A stretch of 47,601 nucleotides of DNA from an uncultured Clostridium sp. (GCA_947644195.1 CANRZB010000029.1:1-47601), one strand, 5' to 3'. Counted from the stretch's first letter, positions 33,395-42,165 are shown. Numbers and translations: made by a program. The notes: generated by a model not told the origin, from the letters alone.

Positions 33395-33423
33395 AGAATA
33401 CTCTATTCCTCTAAAAAATTCAA
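33395..33423 (-). promoter_or_regulatory. Sigma-A promoter of the riboswitch-purO transcript
   Basis: On the minus strand TTGAAT (33423-33418), a 17-base spacer and TATTCT (33400-33395), ending about ten bases before the aptamer P1. The spacing places the start just ahead of the riboswitch. Confidence 0.68.
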
Positions 33424-33455
33424 CCATTTTATGTCAGGAATTGCGAATTTTTAGA

Positions 33456-34358
33456 TCAACGTCCACAGTAATAAACTTTGCCTCCCTTTGCCGCAATGCC
33501 TTTATAATGTAACAATTCGTCGATCGTTACCAGTTCAAATCCTTTTTTCTTCAGCTTCGGAACCAGCTTTTCCACCGCTTTGGCCGTGGTTGGGTAGAGA
33601 TCATGCATCAATATAATATCCCCATCTTTGACTGACTTGCACCGTTTCAGGATCGAATCCACATTCCGGCTCTTCCAGTCCTCGCTGTCCAGGCTCCAAT
33701 AAAACATTGACACTGGTATCGTCTTTCGCATCTTACTGCTCACATTGCCATATGGCGGTCTCAGCGCCGTCGTTTCACATCCAATAACCGCAGATACCGC
33801 TTTATTCGTCTTATCAATTTCTTTCTTGATCTGTTTGCTGTTCATTTTACTCAAATCCGCATGGTCATAGGTGTGGCTTCCGATCTGGTTCCCCTGATCG
33901 TATGTCAGTTTTAATGTGTCCGCAAAAGTACTGACCCGGTTACCGACCACAAAAAAAGTTGCGCGGCTGTCATTCTTTTTGAGCGATTTGAGTATTTTCC
34001 TAGTTACCTTGGTATAGGGGCCATCATCAAAGGTCAGAGCCACCATTGGCTTGCTGGCATCCAGATCTTTCCGAAACCATCTCTCTGCACCCTGCGGCTC
34101 CGGCGTGTTTGTCGGCGCAGGTACATCTGTAGGCGCCGTTGTAGCCGCTGCTGTCTTTTTCTGGTCCTGCCCCGTTTTGGAACTGCCATTTTTGTCTAAC
34201 ACAATGGCTTTCACTGATAATGCAACGATCACAATAATCAGTCCCAATGCGATGTTCCCTGCAATCAGCTTCCAACGGCTGGACTTCCTGCCCTGCTTTT
34301 CCAAGAAACCGTTTTGGCTCCCGAAACTGAAGTGATCTTTTTCCTCTCGTAAACTCAT
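33456..34358 (-). CDS. Polysaccharide deacetylase (NodB homology, CE4)
   Basis: A 300-residue membrane-anchored enzyme likely removing N-acetyl groups from peptidoglycan or another glycan outside the cell. A signal anchor is at about 31-54, followed by a Thr/Ala/Pro linker. NodB motifs: TFDDGP at 109-114 (Asp112 metal ligand), SHTYDH at 161-166, RPPYG at 200-204, DSEDW near 230 and LMHD near the end. All catalytic residues are present. The ATG at 34358 has GGAGG upstream; an in-frame ATG 14 codons earlier lacks a site. Together with the split OatA and NagZ-like genes, it gives the window several wall-tailoring activities. It is upstream of the purO promoter on the same strand. Confidence 0.92.
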   Translation of the reverse strand: MSLREEKDHFSFGSQNGFLEKQGRKSSRWKLIAGNIALGLIIVIVALSVKAIVLDKNGSSKTGQDQKKTAAATTAPTDVPAPTNTPEPQGAERWFRKDLDASKPMVALTFDDGPYTKVTRKILKSLKKNDSRATFFVVGNRVSTFADTLKLTYDQGNQIGSHTYDHADLSKMNSKQIKKEIDKTNKAVSAVIGCETTALRPPYGNVSSKMRKTIPVSMFYWSLDSEDWKSRNVDSILKRCKSVKDGDIILMHDLYPTTAKAVEKLVPKLKKKGFELVTIDELLHYKGIAAKGGKVYYCGR

Positions 34359-34560
34359 ATCTGCCCCTCCAAGTGATAAATTTCCTGATTTCATTTGCAT
34401 GCATCACAATCATATCATACTCCAAAAAAAGTATGTTACAAATTTTTTGCTTTTTCATTAAATTGTATTACAAATCTTTATAATATTCATGCTATCGTAA
34501 AAATACAACAAAATTGTATCACTCTTGCAAACATTCTGCCATAGGCAGAATCATCAACGA

Positions 34561-34578
34561 AAAATGCATAGGCATTTT
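34561..34578 (-). terminator. Short terminator after the TIGR04086 gene
   Basis: On the minus strand AAAATGC, a four-base loop and GCATTTT, then TTCG. It begins about five bases past the stop. A second palindrome (ATTCTGCC/GGCAGAAT, 34535-34553) follows. Confidence 0.6.
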
Positions 34579-34582
34579 CTTC

Positions 34583-34960
34583 TCATACTTTCTTTCGGGC
34601 AGGCGCTAACATCCCTCCTAGCATCCCGGTAACTGCACAGACCATACATCCACTGAATACCCAGGAATTTCCAGATAGTTCCGTTCCCATTAGCCAGATT
34701 CCGATTAACAGCAGCACAGCAAAGTAGCAGAGACCAATGGCGCAGCCCCAGAACATTTTTTGCTTTCCCCGGAAACCACCGATCAGAAATCCTCCCAAAA
34801 AAGAAACTACTACATAAACTGCCACTACGGTACCACTGACCACGCCGCTGTCTGCGTGAATCTTCCACAAAATGCCTGACAGAATTGCCAGCAGGATTGC
34901 TGACAGCAGATACATCGCCCCCCATACCAGCAAAAACATTACGATACTGTTTTTCTTCAT
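34583..34960 (-). CDS. TIGR04086 family membrane protein
   Basis: A 125-residue integral membrane protein with four hydrophobic segments (about 7-30, 42-62, 69-92, 100-118) and Gly-rich helix contacts such as SFLGGFLIGGFRGKQK and TGMLGGMLAP. It resembles the TIGR04086/YrzE group, with no proven function. In Bacillus this gene follows yajC; here yajC is 6 kb away, with a two-component system and three other genes between. The ATG has a weak upstream site. Family assignment is by pattern and context, so only moderate certainty. Confidence 0.7.
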   Translation of the reverse strand: MKKNSIVMFLLVWGAMYLLSAILLAILSGILWKIHADSGVVSGTVVAVYVVVSFLGGFLIGGFRGKQKMFWGCAIGLCYFAVLLLIGIWLMGTELSGNSWVFSGCMVCAVTGMLGGMLAPARKKV

Positions 34961-35067
34961 ATATAATCCCCCATGTCATTTCCGCGGCCCATATTTTCCA
35001 GCACACTTCATTATCTTATTATATATCTATACAGTGATCGCAAAATTATTACTCCTGCCACCAGGGA

Positions 35068-37011
35068 TCAGTAGAAAAAAGCGATCAAGATCCCCGCAAT
35101 TAAAACCATTGCACTGACCAAAATCAAGATCCAGGCGCTTTTTTCCTGCTTTGCAGATCGCTCAGCATCATCTGAGTCTCTTTGTGAAAATCCGTTTTTG
35201 TGGTCATCCATTCGCTCTGTATTCTCCCCCGGTTTTCCCTGCGGCATACCTCCCTGTGGCATATTTTTTTGTTCTGATTCACTTTCCTGAGCTGTCCCAG
35301 CATCCGCACCTGGCATCTGCTGTGATTCTAAGGATTTTTTTGCTGGTTGGGAACTTTGTGCTTCTGTAGTGTCCTCTGTTTTCTCGCCCTGGGTGGAACT
35401 TTGTTTTTCTGTGGTACTCTCTGTTTTCTCGCCCTGGGTGGAACTTTGTTTTTCTGTGGTACTCTCTGTCCTCTCGCCCTGGGTGGAACTTTGTTTTTCT
35501 GTGGTACTCTCTGTCCTCTCGCCCTGGGTAGAACCCTTAGTTTCGTTTGGTGGCGCCATCCTCGCCATGACAGGCACCCCCTCCTGCTGGTTTTCCTGCT
35601 GCTTGCCGTCTGCTGCCCGCCCAGGGGTTCCATGCTCCATTCCTCCCATATCGGAAATAGTAATCTCAGAGGCATCCACCACTTGTTCTCCCGTCTGCTT
35701 TTGTCCATCCGAAGTGGCAGAAAGTTCCCCCGTCAATTGCGCCTGGATGCTCTGTGTCCGCAGCAGACAAAATTCCTTCAATGTATTTAACCCGCTTTCA
35801 AATTCCTCTACCGTACAAAATTTGGTGGGATCTTTTTCTACGTAAGGGGTAATCAGAGACTTGATCCGTTCTATCTCCTCTGTAAATTTCCCGCTGTCAA
35901 AATAGTCCGAAAGGAATCTCTCAAAACACTGGTGATACTGCTCTGTATATTTCTGCTGCGAAAAGATCCAAGCTAACATTGGCCGAGAATTCACATCTAC
36001 ACCAGAAACCGGGGTATCTATAGGATAGTTGACCAACGCAGAACCATCCTGTGCTCCCTGAAATCCACCAAAGGCAAGATTATAATCCCACGGAATCATA
36101 GACATCTTTCCCTCTTTTTCATATAGATAATAGTTATGAATCATATTTCCTGTATAACTATCAAAATTACAGACAAAATTGTGAACCACAAAATACTGGA
36201 TTACCTGACGGATATCCACCGTACTTTCCAAATTTTCGCAGGTATTTAACTGCTTTAGCGAAGCAATCAGTCTGTCTTTGTCTGCATCGGTCGCTCCGCC
36301 CACCACGCTATTGGAGAAAATGTTCTGATAACTGCTATACTGATCATCTGTGTATTCCAGCAGGAGATCGCTCTGATTCATCCCGCTTCCTGGCTCAGCG
36401 CTGTCCGGTTTGTACAGATTGCCATAATCGCTGCCATAATTTCGCTCCAGAAAGGCTTCCTCAATCCCTTCCACCGCCAGATACAAACCAAAATCTTCTC
36501 CATTGACACGGATGTAGACAAAACTGCAAAGCGGTGCAGTCACATCATTAGCACGCATCATTTGATAACAGATATAATCTTTGACATAAGTATTATCCTG
36601 AATAATATTATTCAGACAGAGTTTATCCAGTCCATAGTAGGAGTTCGAGGGATCATAATGATCAAACTCAATCTTCAAACTATACCTGTCATTTCCATAA
36701 TTTTTTACCTGCGTCATGGATGTATTTCCCTTGGCACGAATTGCTACATTTTTGTAAGCCTCCGAGTCAATGACCAGGGAGCAGGCAGTGTATTCTTCCT
36801 CGGTACAGGAATCCACAAATCCTTCCCAGTCATCCATGACAATATCAATCGTATGAACCAACGTCTGATCAAAAAGACGGTTCTCATATTCCTTCTCCCC
36901 GGAAACCGGGCGGATGCCTAATTTTTTGCCATTCATGAATCCCGCTGTCAGCATGACAGCAAGAAGCACGGCAAAAACACAAATCCGGTCAATATATTTA
37001 TGTGTTGACAT
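35068..37011 (-). CDS. CotH-like kinase family protein with 15-residue repeat tail
   Basis: A 647-residue membrane protein with a CotH-type atypical kinase domain. There is an N-terminal membrane segment (about 9-27). The kinase core includes AIRAKGNTSM near 91-100 with KIEFD, LNNIIQDNTYVKDYICYQMMR, FGLYLAVEGIEE, NFDSYTGN with Asp284 and MIPWDYNLAFGGF with Asp309; the Asp residues are those needed in CotH. A low-complexity tail has four 15-residue copies like TQGERTESTTEKQSS, then a C-terminal membrane segment. It is predicted to phosphorylate a wall or surface protein outside. The ATG at 37011 follows GGAGG. It lies about 95 bp downstream of DUF4956 and is likely cotranscribed with it and VTC. 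Confidence 0.9.
   Translation of the reverse strand: MSTHKYIDRICVFAVLLAVMLTAGFMNGKKLGIRPVSGEKEYENRLFDQTLVHTIDIVMDDWEGFVDSCTEEEYTACSLVIDSEAYKNVAIRAKGNTSMTQVKNYGNDRYSLKIEFDHYDPSNSYYGLDKLCLNNIIQDNTYVKDYICYQMMRANDVTAPLCSFVYIRVNGEDFGLYLAVEGIEEAFLERNYGSDYGNLYKPDSAEPGSGMNQSDLLLEYTDDQYSSYQNIFSNSVVGGATDADKDRLIASLKQLNTCENLESTVDIRQVIQYFVVHNFVCNFDSYTGNMIHNYYLYEKEGKMSMIPWDYNLAFGGFQGAQDGSALVNYPIDTPVSGVDVNSRPMLAWIFSQQKYTEQYHQCFERFLSDYFDSGKFTEEIERIKSLITPYVEKDPTKFCTVEEFESGLNTLKEFCLLRTQSIQAQLTGELSATSDGQKQTGEQVVDASEITISDMGGMEHGTPGRAADGKQQENQQEGVPVMARMAPPNETKGSTQGERTESTTEKQSSTQGERTESTTEKQSSTQGEKTESTTEKQSSTQGEKTEDTTEAQSSQPAKKSLESQQMPGADAGTAQESESEQKNMPQGGMPQGKPGENTERMDDHKNGFSQRDSDDAERSAKQEKSAWILILVSAMVLIAGILIAFFY
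35346..35536 (-). repeat. 45-bp tandem repeat inside the CotH-like gene
   Basis: Four copies of a 45-bp unit, the inner ones starting at 35391, 35436 and 35481, encode the 15-residue TQGERTESTTEKQSS motif. The inner copies differ by only a few bases while the outermost copies are more diverged. The period is a multiple of three, so gain or loss keeps the frame. The peptide is Ser/Thr-rich and hydrophilic, as in stalks of surface proteins. Confidence 0.9.
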
Positions 37012-37105
37012 ACGAATCCTCCATTCCACAGCCATTTACACAATGAAATGTTCACAAACATTACGGTTACACTTTTGAATATAACTAATGTCACAAGAAC
37101 AGGTT

Positions 37106-37777
37106 TTATCCCATATAATCCCCATTGTAACTAACTAACACAGCACTGTTAACGCCTTCCATATCTGTAAGTTCATTTACAAATTCCGTATGATCATTTT
37201 TCATCCGAATCTCTATATTTAACTCAATGGCACCTTTTTGTACTGTTTTACTCTTGATTACAAACTTCTTTACCTGCTGTCCTAGGAATTCGATTGCCTG
37301 CTTTTCATTTTCCTGATCCTTGCAATGGATGACCAGGATATAGGGATGCACATGTGATTTTTTATTGGCAAAAAACAACAATACCAATCCAATCAAGACA
37401 CTCCCAAACACCGCCAGCGGAATCATTCCCGCCGCCAGCACAATCCCGACCGCAATAGACCAGAACAGGAAGGCAATGTCTAACGGCTCCTTAATGGCTG
37501 TACGGAAACGAACAATGGACAAAGCACCGACCATTCCCAGGGAAAGCACAATATTGGACGTCACCGCCAAAATAACTAATGTCACAATCATCGTTAAAGC
37601 TACCAAGGTTACTCCGAAACCAGAGGAATACATCACTCCCTGAAACGTCTTTTTATAAACGAAATAGATAAATAATCCCAGACCAAACGCAAGCACTAAT
37701 GCTAATGCCATATCTAACAGGGAAACACTGGTAACATTTTCTAAAAAACTAGATTTAAAAATATCTTGAAACGTCAT
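37106..37777 (-). CDS. DUF4956 domain-containing membrane protein
   Basis: A 223-residue protein with about four to five membrane segments in its first 145 residues and a soluble C-terminal domain (about 150-223). The DUF4956 hallmark GMVGALSIVRFRTAIKEPLDIAFLFWSIAVGI lies near residues 80-112. Function unknown; genes of this type often accompany VTC-type polyphosphate polymerase genes. The ATG at 37777 follows GAGG; earlier in-frame starts have no site. It is between the VTC and CotH-like genes on the same strand, supporting a shared job. Confidence 0.9.
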   Translation of the reverse strand: MTFQDIFKSSFLENVTSVSLLDMALALVLAFGLGLFIYFVYKKTFQGVMYSSGFGVTLVALTMIVTLVILAVTSNIVLSLGMVGALSIVRFRTAIKEPLDIAFLFWSIAVGIVLAAGMIPLAVFGSVLIGLVLLFFANKKSHVHPYILVIHCKDQENEKQAIEFLGQQVKKFVIKSKTVQKGAIELNIEIRMKNDHTEFVNELTDMEGVNSAVLVSYNGDYMG

Positions 37778-37939
37778 AATTTTCCTCATTTCTGCACTGC
37801 ATTCAAAATCAACAAATCTAACCACAGGACCAGGCCATTCGGTACCAGGCAGTACACTGATACGATATTCCCTGCTTCTTCAGATGCAGTACCCTGCGGT
37901 ATTTTACCCATTTGAAACCCTTATCTCCTTCCAGAAATC

Positions 37940-38611
37940 TTACCCATAAATGCGGCAGGCAGCATATTTGGAAAAAGCACTGGTATGCGTGCCAGGGATC
38001 TGTATTACCTCCCGGATTACTGTTGGTAAGAATTCATCCCATTTTACTTCCAGAATGATGGGCGCCCCTCCCACGGGTATCGTAATACTCTCTGGATTCA
38101 TAAAATCCGTGCCAAACAATCCTGTCCTGAGATGATGATCCAACGTGACACGCACATTTCCCGGAAGATAGACAAAAGCTTCCCGAGTATATTCCACGAT
38201 AGTTTTCGCACGGAGCCCCTGGGATTTTCTCTTGTCATACAGTTCCTGCAGAAGCGGTTTTTTTGTCTGAGGCAGGCTGCCTACGTCTCCATTCAGCAGG
38301 ATAGGAACTTCGTCCGGCGTTACTACTTCCTGCTTCTTCTGGCAAAGACCTCTGTATTTATACTTCTTTTCCAACAATAGATAAGATGGATCTAAATTGT
38401 AGCATCGCAGCCTGAATTTTTCCCTGCCATCGACTCCATTGATTTTCTCCTGTAATGCCCGATCCGCAGCATTATCAAAATACAGGCTTCGAATCTCATA
38501 GCTTCCATGGATCCCATGACGGTCATGCTGCATGACAGCGGACAGCCTGGAACGCAGTACCAGATAATTTCCATAGCTAATTTCATGCTTCCACTCATGC
38601 CGAAATTTCAT
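37940..38611 (-). CDS. VTC-domain polyphosphate polymerase family protein
   Basis: A 223-residue VTC-domain protein. In yeast Vtc4 this fold makes polyphosphate from ATP in a tunnel lined by basic residues; bacterial stand-alone forms are less studied. The basic and acidic tunnel pattern is visible: RHEWKHEI near 4-11, EIRSLYFDN at 39-47, KFRLRCY at 65-71, LEKKYKYRG at 80-88, YTREAFVY with Arg144, TLDHHLRTG near 156-164 and ILEVKWDEFLP at 186-196. There is no SPX or membrane domain; DUF4956 next door may provide the membrane part. The ATG at 38611 follows GGGGG. It lies about 160 bp before DUF4956 and 190 bp after the histidine kinase. Confidence 0.9.
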   Translation of the reverse strand: MKFRHEWKHEISYGNYLVLRSRLSAVMQHDRHGIHGSYEIRSLYFDNAADRALQEKINGVDGREKFRLRCYNLDPSYLLLEKKYKYRGLCQKKQEVVTPDEVPILLNGDVGSLPQTKKPLLQELYDKRKSQGLRAKTIVEYTREAFVYLPGNVRVTLDHHLRTGLFGTDFMNPESITIPVGGAPIILEVKWDEFLPTVIREVIQIPGTHTSAFSKYAACRIYG

Positions 38612-38685
38612 GTTCCGATTCCCCCTTTCTTCTATGATTGGAAGAAGAATACCATGCAAACCTTAGCCGAAACTTAGACAGAGAC

Positions 38686-38755
38686 AGAAAAATGATCCGA
38701 TCAGACTGTTCTTTGACAAGATTGCTCATCAAAAAGCAGTCAGACCGGACCATTC
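38686..38755 (-). terminator. Long terminator after the histidine kinase gene
   Basis: On the minus strand AATGGTCCGGTCTGACTG pairs with CAGTCTGATCGGATCATT with few mismatches, followed by TTTCTGTC. It separates the tgt-yajC-regulator-kinase operon from the VTC gene, which then needs its own promoter. Confidence 0.75.
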
Positions 38756-38803
38756 GCCTGGCTAACATCTTATTATGAATTTATTGTGTCCTTTCGTTTT
38801 CCC

Positions 38804-40036
38804 TTAGAAACAAACTGTAAAACAAATAGAATCCGGCCGGTAATATGTTGCGAAAATCCGACCGTGATGCGCTGTAACTATCGCCTTCGCCATGGACAGA
38901 CCAATCCCGTAGCCACCATTTTTCTGTGTCCGCGCAGCATCAGCCCGATAAAAACGATCAAACAGTTTCTCTTCCGGAACTTCTGGCAATTGCTTACAGG
39001 AATTACTAACCGACAGCCGAATCTGTTTTCCCTCTCTCCGCAGGGTAATCTGTATCTTTCCATCCTCATCTGTATATTTTACGGCATTATCAAACAGAAT
39101 CGAAATTAATTGTCTTATCTGCCCCAGATCAGCATGCAAATTTACCCCCTCTGAAATCTCGGTCTGTACCTGGATCCGCTTGTTTTCTATTAATGGGATA
39201 AATTCCTGCAACACCTCCTCTAACAGTTCGCTACAGGCAACATTAATCGCCCGGACTTCCCACGATCCTTCCTCCATCCGGGCAAGCCAAAGCATATTTT
39301 TCATCAGTCCATCCAGACGCATCGTCTGGTCTTTGATATTACGGCTCCATTTATTTTCTCCCTGATATAATTCCATTGCCTCCGTATTGGATTGAATGAT
39401 TGCTAATGGCGTTTTTATTTCATGTCCGGCGTTTGTTATAAATTGTTTTTGCCGTTCCATGTTTTCCGCAACCGGGCGAATCGCCCTCCTGGATAGTAAT
39501 ATGACAAAAAGCAGCATGAGCCCCCAACAAACCATGCCAACCCCTGCTGAAAGCAACAAAACCCGAAAATAAGACACCATATCATCAGAGCAATCTAAAA
39601 AAACAAGGAGAGAACCTCCGATCTCAGACAAATCTCTTTTCTGGAAACGGTATTTTCCCGCACTGCCTTTCTCTCTGCCCTCCTGGAAAATCTGCGTCGC
39701 CAGATCCACTGCCTCCTGCTCCGTTACGGTGGATGTACGGCTCACATCCACCGCATGGACTTTGCCATCCCGATCAAAACGAACCACGTAAAAATTGGAA
39801 GAAAGAAAAGAATCATACTCATTTTTGGGATGTTCCATCCACCGGTCGGAGGGAAAAGGCTTGCCTGGCGGCGGCGGATTCCCCTCATTATCTGCAATCA
39901 TCTGTAATCTGCGGTCAATATTGGTTCTAACCATTAGGATGTTGCTAAGATTAATTGCACCTAATAACATTAATATTAAAACAGTTATCGCGACCATCGC
40001 TGTCTTGACAAACTTTTTTTGAAGCGCCCGACTCAT
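38804..40036 (-). CDS. Sensor histidine kinase
   Basis: A 410-residue membrane kinase. Membrane segments lie at about 12-32 and 157-182, enclosing a 125-residue outer sensing domain that begins with a Pro-rich stretch. The transmitter has an H-box NAGHEIKTPL with His205, an N-box LISILFDNAVKYTDEDG, and GGYGIGLSMAKAIV as G-box. HAMP is short or absent. Start ATG at 40036 overlaps the regulator stop as ATGA, with the ribosome site GAGGTGGAG inside the regulator gene, so the two are translationally coupled. The signal is unknown. The following VTC/DUF4956/CotH genes are candidate targets. Confidence 0.94.
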   Translation of the reverse strand: MSRALQKKFVKTAMVAITVLILMLLGAINLSNILMVRTNIDRRLQMIADNEGNPPPPGKPFPSDRWMEHPKNEYDSFLSSNFYVVRFDRDGKVHAVDVSRTSTVTEQEAVDLATQIFQEGREKGSAGKYRFQKRDLSEIGGSLLVFLDCSDDMVSYFRVLLLSAGVGMVCWGLMLLFVILLSRRAIRPVAENMERQKQFITNAGHEIKTPLAIIQSNTEAMELYQGENKWSRNIKDQTMRLDGLMKNMLWLARMEEGSWEVRAINVACSELLEEVLQEFIPLIENKRIQVQTEISEGVNLHADLGQIRQLISILFDNAVKYTDEDGKIQITLRREGKQIRLSVSNSCKQLPEVPEEKLFDRFYRADAARTQKNGGYGIGLSMAKAIVTAHHGRIFATYYRPDSICFTVCF

Positions 40037-40707
40037 TGCTCCACCTCTAAGGTATAGCCAATATTTCTTTTCACAGTAATATGGACATTCGCATGTAACG
40101 CGGAGAGATGCTTTCGAAGATAGGAGATATAAACCCATACCGTACCATACTCGGCATCCGTTTCACTCCCCCACACCTTGTAGAGCAGATCTCCCGTAGA
40201 AAGATAGATGCCCCGGTTCAATAGCAAAATTTCCATCAACTGAAATTCTAATTTGGGCAGGACCATTTTTTTCCCATTCGCAGAAAGTTCGTAGCTCTGC
40301 CGATTTAATGAAACATTACCGCATTGCAGTATATCCGGCGTATAGTCCTCCCTGCGGCGCAACATGGCACGAATCCGGGCAAGCAGCAAATCCATGGAGA
40401 AAGGCTTTGGCAAATAATCATCTGCTCCCAGGTCCAGCCCATGAACCTGGTCTTCAATCTCTGATTTTGCCGTCAATAATAAAACAGGGGTATTGCAGCC
40501 AGATTCCCTTAGCTTTTGCAATACCTCCAGTCCATTCATCCCAGGCATCATGATATCAAGAATGATACCATCATACTGTTCCCCATATGCGTAAGCGAGC
40601 GCTTCCTCTCCATCATATACCGCATCAACCATATAGTGGTGATAGGTCAGAATATCCACCACAGCTTCTGACATCCCCCGTTCGTCTTCTGCGTATAATA
40701 ACTTCAT
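40033..40707 (-). CDS. OmpR-family response regulator
   Basis: A 224-residue DNA-binding regulator. The receiver has acidic AEDE at 6-9, phospho-acceptor Asp51 in IILDIMMP, Thr in LLLTAKSE and Lys in DDYLPKPFS. The winged-helix output domain is intact, with LPKLEFQLMEILLLNRGIYLSTGDLLYKVWG and VWVYISYLRKHL. The ATG at 40707 follows GGGGAG. It is one base after the yajC stop and overlaps the histidine kinase by 4 bp. This close coupling to a secretion gene is unusual for a two-component pair. Confidence 0.94.
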   Translation of the reverse strand: MKLLYAEDERGMSEAVVDILTYHHYMVDAVYDGEEALAYAYGEQYDGIILDIMMPGMNGLEVLQKLRESGCNTPVLLLTAKSEIEDQVHGLDLGADDYLPKPFSMDLLLARIRAMLRRREDYTPDILQCGNVSLNRQSYELSANGKKMVLPKLEFQLMEILLLNRGIYLSTGDLLYKVWGSETDAEYGTVWVYISYLRKHLSALHANVHITVKRNIGYTLEVEQ

Positions 40708-40708
40708 C

Positions 40709-41035
40709 TTACTCCCCGCTCTGCTTATCAATCTCCACAATGTTTTCTTTCTTCATTGGAATTCTACAGTTCTTGTTGCTGCCAAACTCCACAATGACAA
40801 TCTCATCGGTAATATCAATTACAACGCCGAAGAATCCGCTGGTTGTCAAAATACTGTCCCCCACTTCCAACGTGGTCAGCAGCGCGTCGTGTTCTTTTCT
40901 CTGCTTGCTCTGTGGACGGATGGCAAAAAACCAGAAAATTCCAAAGATTACCGCATAGAGAAGAAGCATTGTAATCAAACTTCCCTGACCGGCACCACCG
41001 CCCGCTGCACCACCTTTTGCTAATAATGCTATCAT
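40709..41035 (-). CDS. yajC: Preprotein translocase subunit YajC
   Basis: A 108-residue accessory protein of the SecDF complex. It has a Gly-rich N-terminus, one membrane segment (about 20-38) and the conserved FFAIRPQSKQRKEHDALLTTLEVGDSILTTSGFFGVV block, then EFGSNKNCRIP. The start overlaps tgt by 4 bp (ATGA), so translation is coupled. In most Firmicutes secDF or a TIGR04086 gene comes next; here a two-component system does. Confidence 0.95.
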   Translation of the reverse strand: MIALLAKGGAAGGGAGQGSLITMLLLYAVIFGIFWFFAIRPQSKQRKEHDALLTTLEVGDSILTTSGFFGVVIDITDEIVIVEFGSNKNCRIPMKKENIVEIDKQSGE

Positions 41036-42165
41036 TTTGTTTCCTCCTCAAGTTGAATTAATTTTTGCTTTTTATATTCCTGATAACGCCCCTGCTCAAT
41101 TGCGTCACGGATTTCTTCCATCATATGATTATAAAAATAGAGATTATGGGTTACCATCAAACGCATCCCCAACATTTCTTTTGCCTTTAGCAAATGTCGG
41201 ATATAAGCCCTGCTGTACCGCCTGCACACTGGACAGCCACAGTCCTTATCCAGGGGCCTGTCATCCAGTTCATATTTGGCATTGGCCAAATTCATCTTAC
41301 CATGATTGGTATAGGCATGTCCATGCCTGCCATTCCTTGCCGGATAGACACAGTCAAAAAAATCCACCCCGCGGTCTACGCCCTCCAAAATGTTTGCAGG
41401 AGTTCCCACTCCCATCAGATAAGTTGGCTTGTCTTCGGGAAGATAAGGGATCGTTTCATCCAGGATATGATACATCTCCTCATGGGATTCTCCGACTGCC
41501 AGTCCACCCAAGGCGTAACCATCCAGATCCATCTCTGCAATCTGCTTCGCATGGCTAATGCGGATATCTTCATACGTTCCACCCTGGTTAATCCCAAACA
41601 AAAGCTGGTTCGGATTAATCGTGTCTTCCAGAGAATTCAGCCGTTTCATTTCCAGTTTACACCGCCGCAGCCACCTAGTGGTGCGGTCTACCGAATCCTG
41701 CATATATTTCCGGGTAGCCGGATGGGGCGGGCACTCATCAAATGCCATTGCAATGGTGGAAGCCAGATGCGATTGGATCTGCATACTTTCCTCCGGACCC
41801 ATAAATATTTTATGTCCATCAATATGAGAGCGGAATGTTACACCCTCTTCCCGGATCTTACGCAGCCCCGCCAGGGAAAACACCTGAAATCCCCCGGAAT
41901 CCGTCAAAATAGGCTTATCCCAGGAAACAAACCGGGAGAGTCCGCCCAACTGTTTCACAATCTGATCTCCCGGGCGTACATGCAGATGATAGGTGTTACA
42001 AAGCATAACCTGAGTTTTCAATCCCTGTAGATCTTCTGTCGAAACAGCACCCTTCATCGCACCTACCGTTCCTACGTTCATAAAAACCGGAGTCTGGATT
42101 GTGCCATGAACGGTCTGTAATTCTCCCCGTTTCGCCCGGCCGTCTTTTTTCAGTAATTTGTACAT
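41032..42165 (-). CDS. tgt: Queuine/preQ1 tRNA-guanine transglycosylase
   Basis: A 377-residue enzyme swapping guanine at the wobble position of GUN tRNAs for preQ1. The catalytic residues are Asp89 in LTDSGGFQVFSL and the nucleophile Asp in FDCVYPARNGRHG. The zinc site is CGCPVCRRYSRAYIRHL. MGVGTP and ALGGLAVGE are also family-typical. The ATG has only a weak site and lies four bases after the HAAS gene stop, so translation probably re-initiates from it. It overlaps yajC by 4 bp; tgt-yajC is a widely conserved pair. Confidence 0.97.
   Translation of the reverse strand: MYKLLKKDGRAKRGELQTVHGTIQTPVFMNVGTVGAMKGAVSTEDLQGLKTQVMLCNTYHLHVRPGDQIVKQLGGLSRFVSWDKPILTDSGGFQVFSLAGLRKIREEGVTFRSHIDGHKIFMGPEESMQIQSHLASTIAMAFDECPPHPATRKYMQDSVDRTTRWLRRCKLEMKRLNSLEDTINPNQLLFGINQGGTYEDIRISHAKQIAEMDLDGYALGGLAVGESHEEMYHILDETIPYLPEDKPTYLMGVGTPANILEGVDRGVDFFDCVYPARNGRHGHAYTNHGKMNLANAKYELDDRPLDKDCGCPVCRRYSRAYIRHLLKAKEMLGMRLMVTHNLYFYNHMMEEIRDAIEQGRYQEYKKQKLIQLEEETK

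Noticed and set aside
35346-35536. CRISPR-like regular repeats
   Set aside because: The 45-bp units are adjacent with no spacers, in frame in a coding gene, and encode a 15-residue peptide repeat.
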